Part shown: piece after piece, positions 1 to 9,527 of the stretch
How the letters are laid out: each line of letters starts with the position of its first letter
Position numbering within the stretch: position 1 is the stretch's first letter
Assembly: GCF_000611645.1 (NCBI RefSeq)
Contig: NW_014012534.1
Span: forward strand, 1-16,823
DNA length: 16,823 bases
Direction: 5' to 3'
From: Monoraphidium neglectum
Taxonomy: Eukaryota > Chlorophyta > Chlorophyceae > Sphaeropleales > Selenastraceae
Made by a program: the position numbers and the translations under genes
Notes under the pieces: generated by a model
Told to the model about the DNA's origin: nothing
What the model saw: only the letters and a program-made list of their open reading frames with translations
Databases searched by the model: none

Positions 1-780
1 GTGCTGCGTGGCGCAGGTCGCAGCGAGAGGAGCGGCAGTGTCGCGGGCGACGGCTGCCGTCGTCGCCAACCGCCGGCTGCAGCTCGGCAGCAGCGGAGCA
101 GCTGCTCAGCGCGCTCTTCGGCAGGGCCTGCGGTGCGCACCGGTACTGGTCCATCATGTGCGTGCCATACAGGTGCGGCAGCGCCGCAAACGGGTTGACC
201 GCGATCAGGATGCTGCCCGTGTAGGTGTAGATCTCGTCAAACTGGAACCGCTGCCGCAGGTTCCACAGCACGCCGGGCTCATGCAGGTACGACAGGGCCG
301 TCATGTCCTGGGCGGTGGGGGCCATGCGGCTGCTTGGCACGACGATTTCTGACACAGGCACGTGGGTGGCTTCACCACTGCATCCGCAACCGCACCAGGC
401 ACTGACGATATGCCTGCTCTCAATGTGCTGCAGCGTCCGCAATGTTGTTGCGCAAAATGTGCGCCAAGGGGCATGACCGGGATGCGCAGCGCAATCGCGC
501 ACGCGCGACCGAATGCGCGCCTCGGTCGACACCAGCACCGCCAACACGCTGCATCGATTGCCCTGCACTGCCTGTAGCGACCTACCTCAACGCCCCGAGT
601 GTCGTTGTTCTGCAGGGGCGCCTCCGACTGGGGCACTGTGCGCTGGGCCCCGCTGCCCTCAAGCGAAACCACGATGTTTGAGCCATCCAGGCGGACCACC
701 TCGCCCTTCACCCATCCTTCGGCGTCATCTTTCAGCCATACCCGCGAGCCCGCGGTATGGATCGATGTGGCGGTGCTCAT
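1..780 (-). CDS. Plant-type myosin heavy chain, N-terminal exons (partial)
   Basis: This is the start of an actin-based motor. Exon 1 is 780..586 (65 codons from ATG) and encodes the myosin N-terminal SH3-like domain ([16 protein letters not shown], about residues 14-29). A 278-nt intron (585..308, GTAGGT...CCCAG) leads in phase 0 to exon 2 (307..141). Exon 2 carries hallmark motor-domain stretches: [17 protein letters not shown], then [16 protein letters not shown], then [21 protein letters not shown] donor at 140 starts intron 2, which fills 1..140 and leaves the window, so the P-loop, switch regions, IQ motifs, coiled coil and tail are not visible. The order SH3-like domain, [21 protein letters not shown] matches plant class XI and VIII myosins, and class XI seems closer; this is from family knowledge, not an alignment. 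The start is supported by the exon phase and by the usual short leader before the SH3-like domain. Confidence 0.92.
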
Positions 781-1984
781 TGCTGATGGTTGCTGCTCAG
801 GTGGAGTGGTTGCCTCGCCCCGCTGGCTAGCAGAGCTGTCCCTTGCCTCGCCAGCCTAGTCCACTGGTGCGACCAGCGAACTAGGCCAGCGGCTACGGAG
901 AGGCCAAGGACTACTCCACGGTGGTGTTGGGAGCTTGCCCCCTCAAAACTAGACCGCGTATGAGGGGATTGCATGCGAGTCGGAGAAATAGGTGCATCAC
1001 TTGACAAATCGGGTTTGTATCATGAGTGCCGAGCGAGTATCGATGCTCGACTTGCACAGCATCACCGGGCGCGAGGTGCCTGCCTCAAGCAGCCCTTACA
1101 AAGAAGGAGGGTGCAATAGATATACGCCGGGCACCGGGCAGCGGCGTCCGCCCAGCGGCTCACGTCGCCACCGCCCCGGCGGTGGTGCCACATGGACATG
1201 CAGGTCAACATCAACTGATGCATGGTCAACATACAACATCGGCTCGTACAGGTTTCAAGCAATGTCATTTTTGCATACGATGAATGTTGTTGCAGAGAGG
1301 CAACAGGATGCAGTCAGGGACGATTTCACAAGGTTTCATCTCATACAGAGTGGATCCAGTCGAATTTTGTTGGTACAGTAGCTGTGCTGCCCGGTGGTTC
1401 CGCAGCAGCTCCCGCTTTATGATAAAACGCCACGCTGGCCAGCATCAGGACGATAGGCTCAGCACACGAACACAAGTGGATTGGCTACCACATGCTAACT
1501 TCCAGCGCTGCGCCCTCAGCTTCATCACAACGACGGGAACCACAAGTGTTGTTCCTTCTAGTTGGACTGGCGCCTCATCCATCGTGGCAATGCGCTGCGT
1601 CTGAGGAGGCAAAACAAGCAAACACAGCTCTATAATCCGATCTTTGCAGGGGGTGCGTACTGCCTGTAACTGATTACTGTGTTTCGGTACCAGTAACTAA
1701 CGGCACACAAACTACGTTGCCGGAGGGGTGCTTGGCGCAGGGAATTGTGCGTTCCGGCTTTCCCATGCGCACGCCTGCTGCTCAGCAGCTGCTGCGGCTG
1801 GTGTTTGCCCTCATGGCTGCAACAAGTGCAGACGTGTACATGCGCGTACGGATACTGCATGCGCATGCAGAAGGGCAAATGCAGACATGAAGGCGGCTGA
1901 TTCTCACCCTTGGCGTGGCAGCTGCTCCTGCAAATGCACAGCACGGATGGGATGGGACAGCACTCAACGGTCGCGGCATCAGGG
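781..1984. other. Intergenic stretch, no supported gene
   Basis: Contains the presumed promoter and 5' UTR of the minus-strand myosin. Two short coding-like patches were seen but not called. At 1022..1114 (+) an ATG-led stretch beginning MSAERVSMLDLHSI uses mostly G/C third positions. At about 1584..1430 (-) a stretch beginning MDEAPVQLEGTTLVV is open. Neither has convincing splice partners or a recognisable family. Confidence 0.5.
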
Positions 1985-2640
1985 GGTGAACTCGGCAGCT
2001 GACCTTGCAGCCGGCTGCTCAGTGCTGCTGGTCCCCGCATGCAGCGATGGACCAACAAAGGCAGTCGCCGCCAGCGCAGCAGCGCTTGTGCTGAAAGTCG
2101 CCACCGCCGATCCAGGCTGGGCCTTGCCATGCGCAGCACGTCGGGTGCGATAGATCTAGGCCACTGCAAGCCGCCATCTGCCCCATGCCCGGCCACGCCG
2201 GTGGCGCCGCTGAGCTGCTGGTGTGCCTTGTGCCCGGCGCATGGAGTGAACTCCAGCAGCAGCTGTCTGACGCACTGACTTGCAGGCCCTCTCTCGGCAC
2301 GTTAATGCCGTCGGTGCTGGCGACGTGCCGAGCCGATGATGGGCCCGCACCTAAACATGATGCACCATAGAACCAGCGACGTGCACTTGCTACGGGATAA
2401 GCCGGGAGCCACGCGAGGCGGTCGATGCCGCCGCTGCCCGCAGCGGCGAGGCCTGCATGCTGGCCTCCAGCTTCTCACCAGGTTCCTGTGCGAGTCGACG
2501 GCTGCCCGTGAGAAGATGGCTGAAGGGGCGGGCCCTATCAAAGCGTGTGTTGAGCGGCTACCGGTTGTTCATTGCAGAGGTTGCCAAGATGCCACTGGGC
2601 CTGCGGCCCTACCTGTTGCTGTGACGAGAGATCCTGTTTG
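1985..2640 (+). pseudogene. Possible decayed helix-rich (ARM/HEAT-like) coding remnant
   Basis: Three successive plus-strand patches read like alpha-helical repeat protein but lie in different frames. About 1990..2144 includes ADLAAGCSVLLVPACSDG and KAVAASAAALVLKVATADPG. About 2200..2330 includes AAELLVCLVPGAWSELQQQL. About 2400..2560 moves from EAVDAAAARSGEACMLASSF into a second frame with LTRFLCESTAAREKMAEGAG. Gaps between patches are too short or lack pyrimidine-rich acceptors for ordinary introns, so several frameshifts would be needed. It could be a dead gene, upstream exons of the FIGNL1 locus, or chance open frame in GC-rich DNA. I do not recognise a family. Confidence 0.25.
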
Positions 2641-2770
2641 GATGGATCATCAGCTGATCAAGAGTTCATCCAGGCTGAACTGCAATTGCAGCTCAAGCCG
2701 TACCATCACTCACATTAGTACATAACTTTTTACACACACTCACGCATATCAGCTACTTGAGAGCGCAGCG

Positions 2771-3096
2771 ATGCAAGGACTGGCTCGACACCTGCAAAAC
2801 GGGGCGCATCAGGCCCTTCAGGAGGGCAGGGGCCTTCTCGTAGAATTGTACGCGCTCCAACTTGGGGCGTGCTTGAGCGCAGAGGCGGCAGGCGACCCCG
2901 GGACTGCGCCGCTGCTGGGGGTGGTGCAGCAGCAGTGCTCCGACCTGCTCTCACAGGCAGATGCAACAGCGGAGGCAGCAGAAGACAGGTATGCCGATGT
3001 CGAGACAATGCGTGTATGGTGCTTGCTACCGCGGTGACAGCTGCCCTGCAACATGTGATCGCAAATTTGAAAAATGACAGGTGTGCCATTGATAGA
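2771..3096 (+). other. Probable N-terminal exon block of FIGNL1 with unresolved frame change
   Basis: From the ATG at 2771 one frame reads helix-rich sequence ([20 protein letters not shown], then [20 protein letters not shown]). After about 3011 the coding-like signal moves to another frame ([20 protein letters not shown]) and ends at an AGA|GTGCGC donor (3096/3097). That donor joins in phase 0 to the exon at 3346. The two halves can only be linked by a 29-nt GT..AG segment (3012..3040), which is very short for a spliceosomal intron, or by a one-base indel. The frame is also open upstream of 2771 to a possible CAG acceptor at 2752, so an earlier exon is conceivable. Confidence 0.5.
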
Positions 3097-3692
3097 GTGC
3101 GCGGCTTCATCTCAGGCACCTGCCTCTCACGCAGGGCATCATGTCTCAGCGCCGCCGCGGCTGCGGTCGGCTGTTCAGATGGCCTGACTGTACAAGCAGC
3201 GGTGCGCACACACCTGGGTGCTCATCAGGCCCGCTAACTCCGGCGACTGGACAGCACAACGCGGCTACTCGTCATCATGGCGGGGGCAAGCAAGGCGCGC
3301 GCATGCATGCATCGTCATGACTGTGTTCATGTGCACCCCATGCAGGCGCCTTCAGTGGCAGACGCGCTGCAGCAGGATGCGGCATGGGGAGACCACCTCG
3401 ACCAGGCGCGGCGCCTGCGGCAGATGGTGCAGCAGGTGGGTGCTGCACAGCCGGCGCAGGATGCGCGCGGCGCACGTGCCTGCCACTTGATCAGGCAGCA
3501 CGCATGTGCACGCAGTGCTTGGGGCCGTTCTGGAAACGCATGCCGTGCAGGCACTAGTGGCATCGGCCTGCTGGAAGTGCTTCGTTAATTTGTGCATGCA
3601 CACACTCACCTCAACAGGCCTCAAAGCTGCTGCAGCAGCGGCTTGCTGCTATGCCGCAATGTGGCAACCTGGCACAGGCGCAGCCGCAACAG

Positions 3693-3728
<36 letters not shown>

Positions 3729-6700
3729 GAGAACCACCAACACCAGCACTTCCACAAGCCACACCGTGCCGGCGGCAGCCTGGCCGCGCCGGATGGGGCA
3801 TTTCGCAGCGGCGGCGGCAGGGCGCCCCTCCTCCCAATGCCTGGCGCGCCGGCGCAGCAGCAGGTGGGTGCTGCTGCAGGACAGGATCCGAGCCAGGCCT
3901 GCAGCACAGTGCATACGGCATTGCTGTCATTGAGGCAAGTTCAATGTCGAAATCCCTGTGTGTTGACAACTGCCCTTTTGCTTTTGATCTGTCAGGACCG
4001 CAAGCGCGATGCGGATGGTGTTCCAAAGCAGCACACCAGTGGCGCAGGCGGCTGGAGCCAGCAGCAGCCTGCACAGGGCTGGCAGCAGCAGCAGCAACAA
4101 CAGCAACGCCCGCCGCAGCGGCCGCATGGCGGCTGGGGCCAGCAGCAGCAGCCGCAGCAGTTTCAAGCGGGCCCTGATGAAATTGAGGAGGACGACCAAC
4201 CTGGACCCCCAGGAAAGCTGCAGAGCGGGCCTAGCGGCTGGAACCCGCGGCAAGCGGCGCAGCAGCAGAGATCGTGGCAGCAGCCGCACCCGCCGCGCGC
4301 CGCGGGCGGCGCCGTCGCTGGCGGCGGGGCGGGGGCCGGGGGAGGTGGCCAGGAGCAGGAGGGCGCGCAGGGCCCTGGGGCGTTCACCACGGCGCGTCAC
4401 CAGTACGCCTCTGACCTGCGCAAGAAAGGCCAGCACCAGGCGGCGGCGGCTGTCATGAATGTGGGTGCCTGGGCTTATGGCGTGCTGGTCAGTTGCTTGG
4501 ACTCATTTACAACTTTTTCTTTCAACCAACAGTGTGTCCCTGACCGTTTCTGCACTCACCGATGCCTCGGCTGGCCAGCCGCCCCTATGAAGCGGATGCT
4601 GCCTTGAAAGATATGCAAGCGATCAATCACTGCCTCCAGGGTCCGTGCCCAAGGACGGGCCTCACACGTCCTCGTGGCCGGGGCGGCGCCTCCGCTGGCG
4701 CCTCTGCCAGCGCTGGCAAGGGCTTCGTGCCGCCTTTTGTGGCCAAGGCGCTCGACGCCAATGGGCAGGGGGGCGGCGGCGGCGGCGGCCAGGGGGGCGA
4801 GGAGGGGCCGCTGTCGGCGCGGACACTGCAGATGCTTGGAGGTGAGGGCCAAGCAGGCTGGGATGGAGGGTGGCACAGGGAAGAGCGGTGCAAAAGGCGT
4901 GCGACCTTGGGGGGCCGAGCAGCAGGCACAGTGGTGCCTTCATGCACGCTGATCATGACTGACAAGGATCACAAGCCCTGTTCCGCTCCGCTCCCGTTTC
5001 TAATTGCATTGCTGCTGCAGCTGAGAATGGGGAGCTGCCGCCAGAGCTGCAGAAGTGTGACCCCAAGCTGATAGAGCAGGTTTGAGGTTTCAGTTCTGGG
5101 GGCCCCGGGGCATTTCAGGAGACTTGCAGGATTCCTGATATCAAAGCAATTCTGCCAGCAAAGCCTTTTCAGAGGATAATTGGTCTGATGACTGAAGCTT
5201 CGACAAGCCATTAGCAGTCTCACACTGCCCCCGGGTCACGCCACCCTCGTTGCACCCTCAACCTGATCCCAGGTGTGCAATGACGTCATCGACGCGGGCG
5301 GGGCCATATCGTGGGACGACATTGCTGGGCTGCAGACAGCCAAGGACCTGATCCGGGAGATCGTGGTTTGGCCCATGCTCAACCCCACCATCTTCACGGT
5401 GAGAAGTCCTGGACGCGCACCCGCCCTTGCTGGTTCCGTTCTTCGCAACTTTGATCAGCGAAATGCGCATCAGCAGGTCGCATGACACCAGCAATACAAC
5501 CCGTGTGAAATCATGTCGCCCCAGAAACACTCACCAGTCGCGCCGCGCCCGCTCCCGTCGAGCAGGGCCCCCGCGCGCCGCCCAAGGGCCTGCTGCTGTT
5601 CGGCCCCCCCGGCACCGGCAAGACGCTCATCGGCAAGGCGGTGGCCTCCAACATCAGCGCGGCCTTCTTCTCCATCAGCGCCAGCAGCCTCACCAGCAAA
5701 TGGATCGGGGAGGGCGAGAAGATGGTGCGCTCGGCGCGTTGGGAGGGGGTGCAGAAATGTAAAAGGAACATGGTGATTGCCAGCATGCAGAAATCCCTCC
5801 TGCGTTGCGAGTGTGGTTGGCCACAATAGCAACATGTGATGTGTGCCTGTCGCTCGGCACACACCTATGGTGCCAAGTGACTGGAGGCTTTCAGCAGACG
5901 CATGTCGGCGCCGGCGTCAGCCCGCGCGCGCCCAGCTCCGGCGCCCCGCCGACCGCCGCAGGTGCGCACGCTGTTCGCAGTGGCGGGCGTGATGCAGCCG
6001 TCTGTGATCTTCATTGACGAGATCGATTCGCTCATGAGCGCCCGCAAGAGCGACGGTGGGTGGGAGTGCGGGGTGTGTGCGGGGGCGTTGATGATCAATG
6101 TGTGACGGTGTCCTTGCCCCTTGGCTCTGCTCTTTCGCCTCTGTAGGGACGGTTTGGCGCAACGCACCTCGGCATGCCGTAAACGATGACTGCAGTGCAG
6201 GCTGATGGGTTCTGGTTTCAAATGCTGGAACTTGTTTTGGTCCAGCCAGCAAAGGCGGGATCCAGCACAGGCTCGATGGCGCTTTTTCTGGGTTTATCCC
6301 AGGCAGACCTGCAAGCCCCTAAGCGAGCGACACCCCGCCGCGCCGCCCGCCGCCCGGCCAGGCGAGCACGAGGCCAGCCGGCGCCTTAAGACTGAGATGC
6401 TGGTGCAGATGGAGGGTTGCGATCCCTCCAGCACCAGCCGCCGCGTGCTGCTCATCGGCACGACCAACAGGCCCGAGGTGAGCCTGGGCCCCGTGTGGCC
6501 GGACCGTAGGGCCGGGGCCAGGCGCCTCCCTGGGCGAAGCTCGCGGGCGGCAAGACGCTACTGAGCGGGCCCTGTTGCAGCAGGGGACTCATGTCGACAG
6601 CACTGCTCGCTGTGGTTGCAGCACCATGCCCCTTCCTAGCATGACCAGCACCAACCACAGAGTCAACAATTTTCCCCACCCACCAGCTCAATCCCGCGAT

Positions 6701-7952
6701 ACCCACATCATCATCACCCCAGCCTGGGATTTCCAACTGCAGAGCAACCCCACCCTCCAGGAAAACACGGCGGCACCTGCATCCCCCCCCTCTCACCTCC
6801 ACCCCCCAGGAGTTGGATGAGGCCGCGCGGCGCCGCATGCCCAAGCAGCTGTACATCCCGCTCCCCTGCGGCGAGGCGCGCCGCCAGATGGTGCTGCGGC
6901 AGCTGGGGCCGGGCTGCAGCGTGGAGGCGCAGCTCAGCGGGGAGGACCTGGCGAAGGTGGTCGCAAAGACAGACGTGAGAGGGGGAGGGGGCCGGCGCGG
7001 CCAGCGCTTACCCTTGGCCGGCCCAGCGGCGGGGGGCCGCTGGTCGGGACGGGCGGAGGCCTGGGGGAATGCTCGTGCGCAGGGATGTGTTGAACCGCGC
7101 AGTGAAGAAGGGGCGGACGGATGGCTGCAGGGTGCGCCAGGCGGGCCGAGCTGGCACGGGCCGCAGGCGAGCAAATCACACTGGCTACGCCAGCCCCATG
7201 ATGTGGTAACATGACAGCCACCTCACCCACAGCACAGCTGCCTACCGCCCCCAAACACCCTACACAGCTGCATACCCCACCCAGCCAACCACATCCTCGC
7301 CCCCCTGGATTGCCCTCTTCTCCTCTTTCCTTGCCCTGCTGCCTCCCTCAAGGGCTACTCGGGCAGCGACATGCGCAATTTAATCCAGGAGGCGTGCCAG
7401 GGCCCGGTGCGCGAGGCCGTGGTAGCGGCTGGCGGGGAGCGCGTGGCGCAGCTGCGGGGGGAGGACCTGCGGCCGGTGCGCCTGCGCGACTTCCAGGCGG
7501 CGTCGAAGGTGGGGGCATGCGTGACTGCGCACACCAGGCAACTGTCTGCAAGCGCATGTGTGTGCCTCGCATGGCAGGTGTGAAGCGAGGGGACGGGAGT
7601 GAGCAGTTGATGAAGCGTGCATCTCGACCCCAGAGGGAGATTCGCAACAGAGTCTGACTGAGCGCTTTCCCACCACTCAAGGGCGCCCCTGATCTGCTTG
7701 AGGCCCTGTGAGATCACTGCGTTTCCAATGCTGCGACCCCTCCCGCCTGTTGACCCCCCGCTGGGACGCTCTCACAAGCACATGCACATCGCCAGACCCG
7801 CGTGCTTCACCCCCCCACCACCACAGGCCCAGCGTGCCAGTGTGACGCCAGCGGAAATAGAGCGGTACGAGCAGTACAACGAGCGCCACGGCGCCAAGTA
7901 CGTGCCGCTGGGGCAGCAGGACGACGCGGCGATGGACGAGGACGGCTGGTGA
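2771..7952 (+). CDS. FIGNL1: Fidgetin-like protein 1, AAA+ ATPase (RAD51-filament regulator)
   Basis: Spliced exons joining in phase: 3346-3435, 3618-3863, 3996-4460, 4640-4841, 5021-5079, 5273-5398, 5566-5724, 5962-6055, 6362-6477, 6810-6974, 7353-7508, 7827-7952 (TGA). They give 667 aa; N-terminal exon(s) at 2771..3096 add about 100 aa. Human FIGNL1 is about 674 aa. Order: helical N-terminus; Gln/Gly-rich linker; FxxA motif (FTTA, 4383-4394); GKGFVPPF (4715-4738); [16 protein letters not shown]+ domain with WDDIAGL, Walker A GPPGTGKT (5602-5625), pore-loop [13 protein letters not shown], Walker [10 protein letters not shown] (6004-6030), sensor-1 GTTNRPE, arginine-finger [22 protein letters not shown], and a C-terminal helix ending in DEDGW. 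All catalytic motifs are intact. In animals and plants FIGNL1 dismantles RAD51/DMC1 filaments in the nucleus and limits meiotic crossovers. The AAA+ identification is firm; the exact start and the 4461-4639 intron ends are the weakest parts. Confidence 0.94.
3687..3728 (+). repeat. CAG/CAA repeat encoding 14 glutamines
   Basis: Fourteen consecutive Gln codons inside the third FIGNL1 exon counted here (3618-3863), in the disordered linker between the N-terminal helices and the RAD51-binding region. It is nearly pure CAG with two CAA interruptions, so length polymorphism between strains is likely. Confidence 0.95.
4083..4106 (+). repeat. Second poly-Gln tract in FIGNL1
   Basis: Eight Gln codons (CAG x4, then CAA CAA CAG CAA) within exon 3996-4460, in a Gln/Gly/Pro-rich low-complexity region (GW-QQQ blocks repeat several times to about 4290). 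Confidence 0.9.
4383..4394 (+). other. FxxA RAD51-binding motif in FIGNL1
   Basis: The codons read F-T-T-A followed by R-H-Q-Y. This matches the FxTA-K/R context of the RAD51-binding domain in animal and plant FIGNL1, where the Phe and Ala pack against RAD51 much as BRC repeats do. Its place, between the low-complexity linker and the GKGFVPPF block, agrees with family architecture. Confidence 0.75.
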
Positions 7953-8230
7953 AGCGGCGGACGGGTGGCGGACGCCCGTTCTGGATGAGGAGTCGCAGGG
8001 ACACGTGGGCAATGCGCTTCCAAACGATATTCCCTTGAACTCCCTTACACTTGCTTTGCGCGCGGGCTCGTGGGAGGGGCCAGCTGCTTCATATTTGTGA
8101 GTCACCGAGGTGTCGCCATACTTTTAATGTCCGCAGAGCCCGCCGTTGTGGCCGCCCCCGAGGGCAAGGCCGCCAGGGGTGAAGCTCCCGCTCAACGCAG
8201 GGTAGCCTGGGGGGCGCGAGACCCAGTGCG

Positions 8231-8235
8231 TGTAA
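8231..8235 (+). promoter_or_regulatory. Candidate TGTAA poly(A) signal of FIGNL1
   Basis: TGTAA is the standard polyadenylation signal of many green algae. This one lies about 280 nt after the FIGNL1 stop. In the duplicate the equivalent site (near 14800) reads TTCAA, so the signal is lost there. Confidence 0.55.
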
Positions 8236-8435
8236 CAAGCAAGACCTAGTCAGCAGAAAGAGGTGCCGGGTGAAATCTGCGTGGGTCGAGTGACGATGCG
8301 GTGCTTGCTTGAGTGTAGTGCTCTGGGGCCATCAGCACTATGGCGCTCTGCTCTCTTCATGCGTCCTGGCAGTTGCAGTGCAATCACACTTCCTGTCGGT
8401 GGAGGTTTTCATTTTGTCGGTTTGACAGAAAAAGG

Positions 8436-8440
8436 TTACA
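8436..8440 (-). promoter_or_regulatory. Possible TGTAA poly(A) signal for gene X
   Basis: On the minus strand this reads TGTAA and is the nearest copy I noticed downstream of the gene X stop, implying a long (about 1.1 kb) 3' UTR that would overlap the FIGNL1 transcript end region. A similar site occurs near 14873-14877 in copy B. Confidence 0.25.
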
Positions 8441-9527
8441 GGATCCCGCGGTCGCCCGCTGATGATACCCAGGCTCATGATAATTGTACAAGAATGGTAC
8501 TTCAATGGTACGGTATGGTCCAAGAAAGTATTGCCAGGACTGCAATGCCACCTGCACGCACGGCACCAAAGCAAGCAACACTCGATTGGTTTTCAGCCTC
8601 TTGGTCAAGCGGGCGTATCGGGCATCCTGTACCCTGCCTGTCCTTCTGTTGGGTTTGGCAGCTGTCCGTCCTCTACGCCTACGCGCCTGACGGCGCGACC
8701 TGGTGGCGCTAGCCGGCGCGCCAAAGGGGCGATGCGCGAAGGTTTGCCAGCACGTAACTTCGCCGACGGGCTCGTTAGCTTTGCAAACGTATGTCACCTG
8801 GTCGGGCACGACTCGCAATTGCAAGCGCGAGGGCTCAGGCATACTGCGTGCCCATGCCCCGCCAGTGGGCCTAGGCTCAATCGCCCTGAAAACTTCACAC
8901 GCTCCGACGTGCCGTCTTGCAGCGGCAAAGGCATCGGCGGCCCCACATGTGCAGTGAGGCCGGTGGGGGGACCTCCACGTGAAGAACAAAGGATACAAGA
9001 CGTCCTGAGAATCCTAAGCAACAAAAAGGGGGGGGCATGCGTTGGAAAGCATCGCAGCAGCGTGCTGGTGGGCGTGCACTTTGCGCAGGTAGCCAGGCAG
9101 GTGGTGCATTCGTTGCAGGCCAGGTGGGCGCTGCGAGCAGCCACACGCATGGTACGTAAAAGTCAACGAGCATGTGTGCAGCAGCATGAAACTGCGCATT
9201 GCACAGCAAACACACAGCACATGTGGTGATATAGCGCCAGATGTGTATGTGTGCGGCAGTGGTTTGTTCCTAGGAGAGCGCGCGTTCTTTGATCAACAGG
9301 TCGGCATGCGTCTCGCATGTATCTCGCTTTGGGTTTTGTGCGCACAGTTGGTGGATCGTGCGGCAAGGGAGGCAAGGCTGCTTGGACAGCAGCGCTTGCG
9401 CTCAAAAAGGGGCAAGGCGAGGCGCCAAAACCTTGCGCGAGTACACACCATCACACAAAAAGCAGAGGGCAGTGGCCGGCGGCAGCGCTGCTGCCCTCGC
9501 GTGTTGTGATTGGCCTGTGCTGCCCTG

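Larger units (their letters stand above)
7953..9527. other. Convergent intergenic / 3' UTR region
   Basis: Lies between the FIGNL1 stop and the gene X stop on the opposite strand. Several open frames cross it (for example 8384..8998 on the minus strand), but its duplicate at about 14625-15860 does not preserve them, which points to untranslated DNA. It holds the FIGNL1 poly(A) signal at 8231. Confidence 0.6.

Noticed and set aside
3611..3914. Poly-Leu / poly-Cys / poly-Ala proteins on the minus strand
   Set aside because: They are antisense and off-frame shadows of the CAG repeat in FIGNL1.
4562..4639. Extension of the FIGNL1 exon upstream of 4640 (open frame beginning [18 protein letters not shown])
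   Set aside because: The CTCCAG acceptor at 4639 joins in phase 0 and the downstream residues match the family; the extension cannot be excluded without cDNA but is less likely.
8384..8998. 204-codon minus-strand open frame beyond the gene X stop
   Set aside because: Its duplicate at about 15000-15480 does not keep the frame, so it is probably 3' UTR or intergenic DNA.
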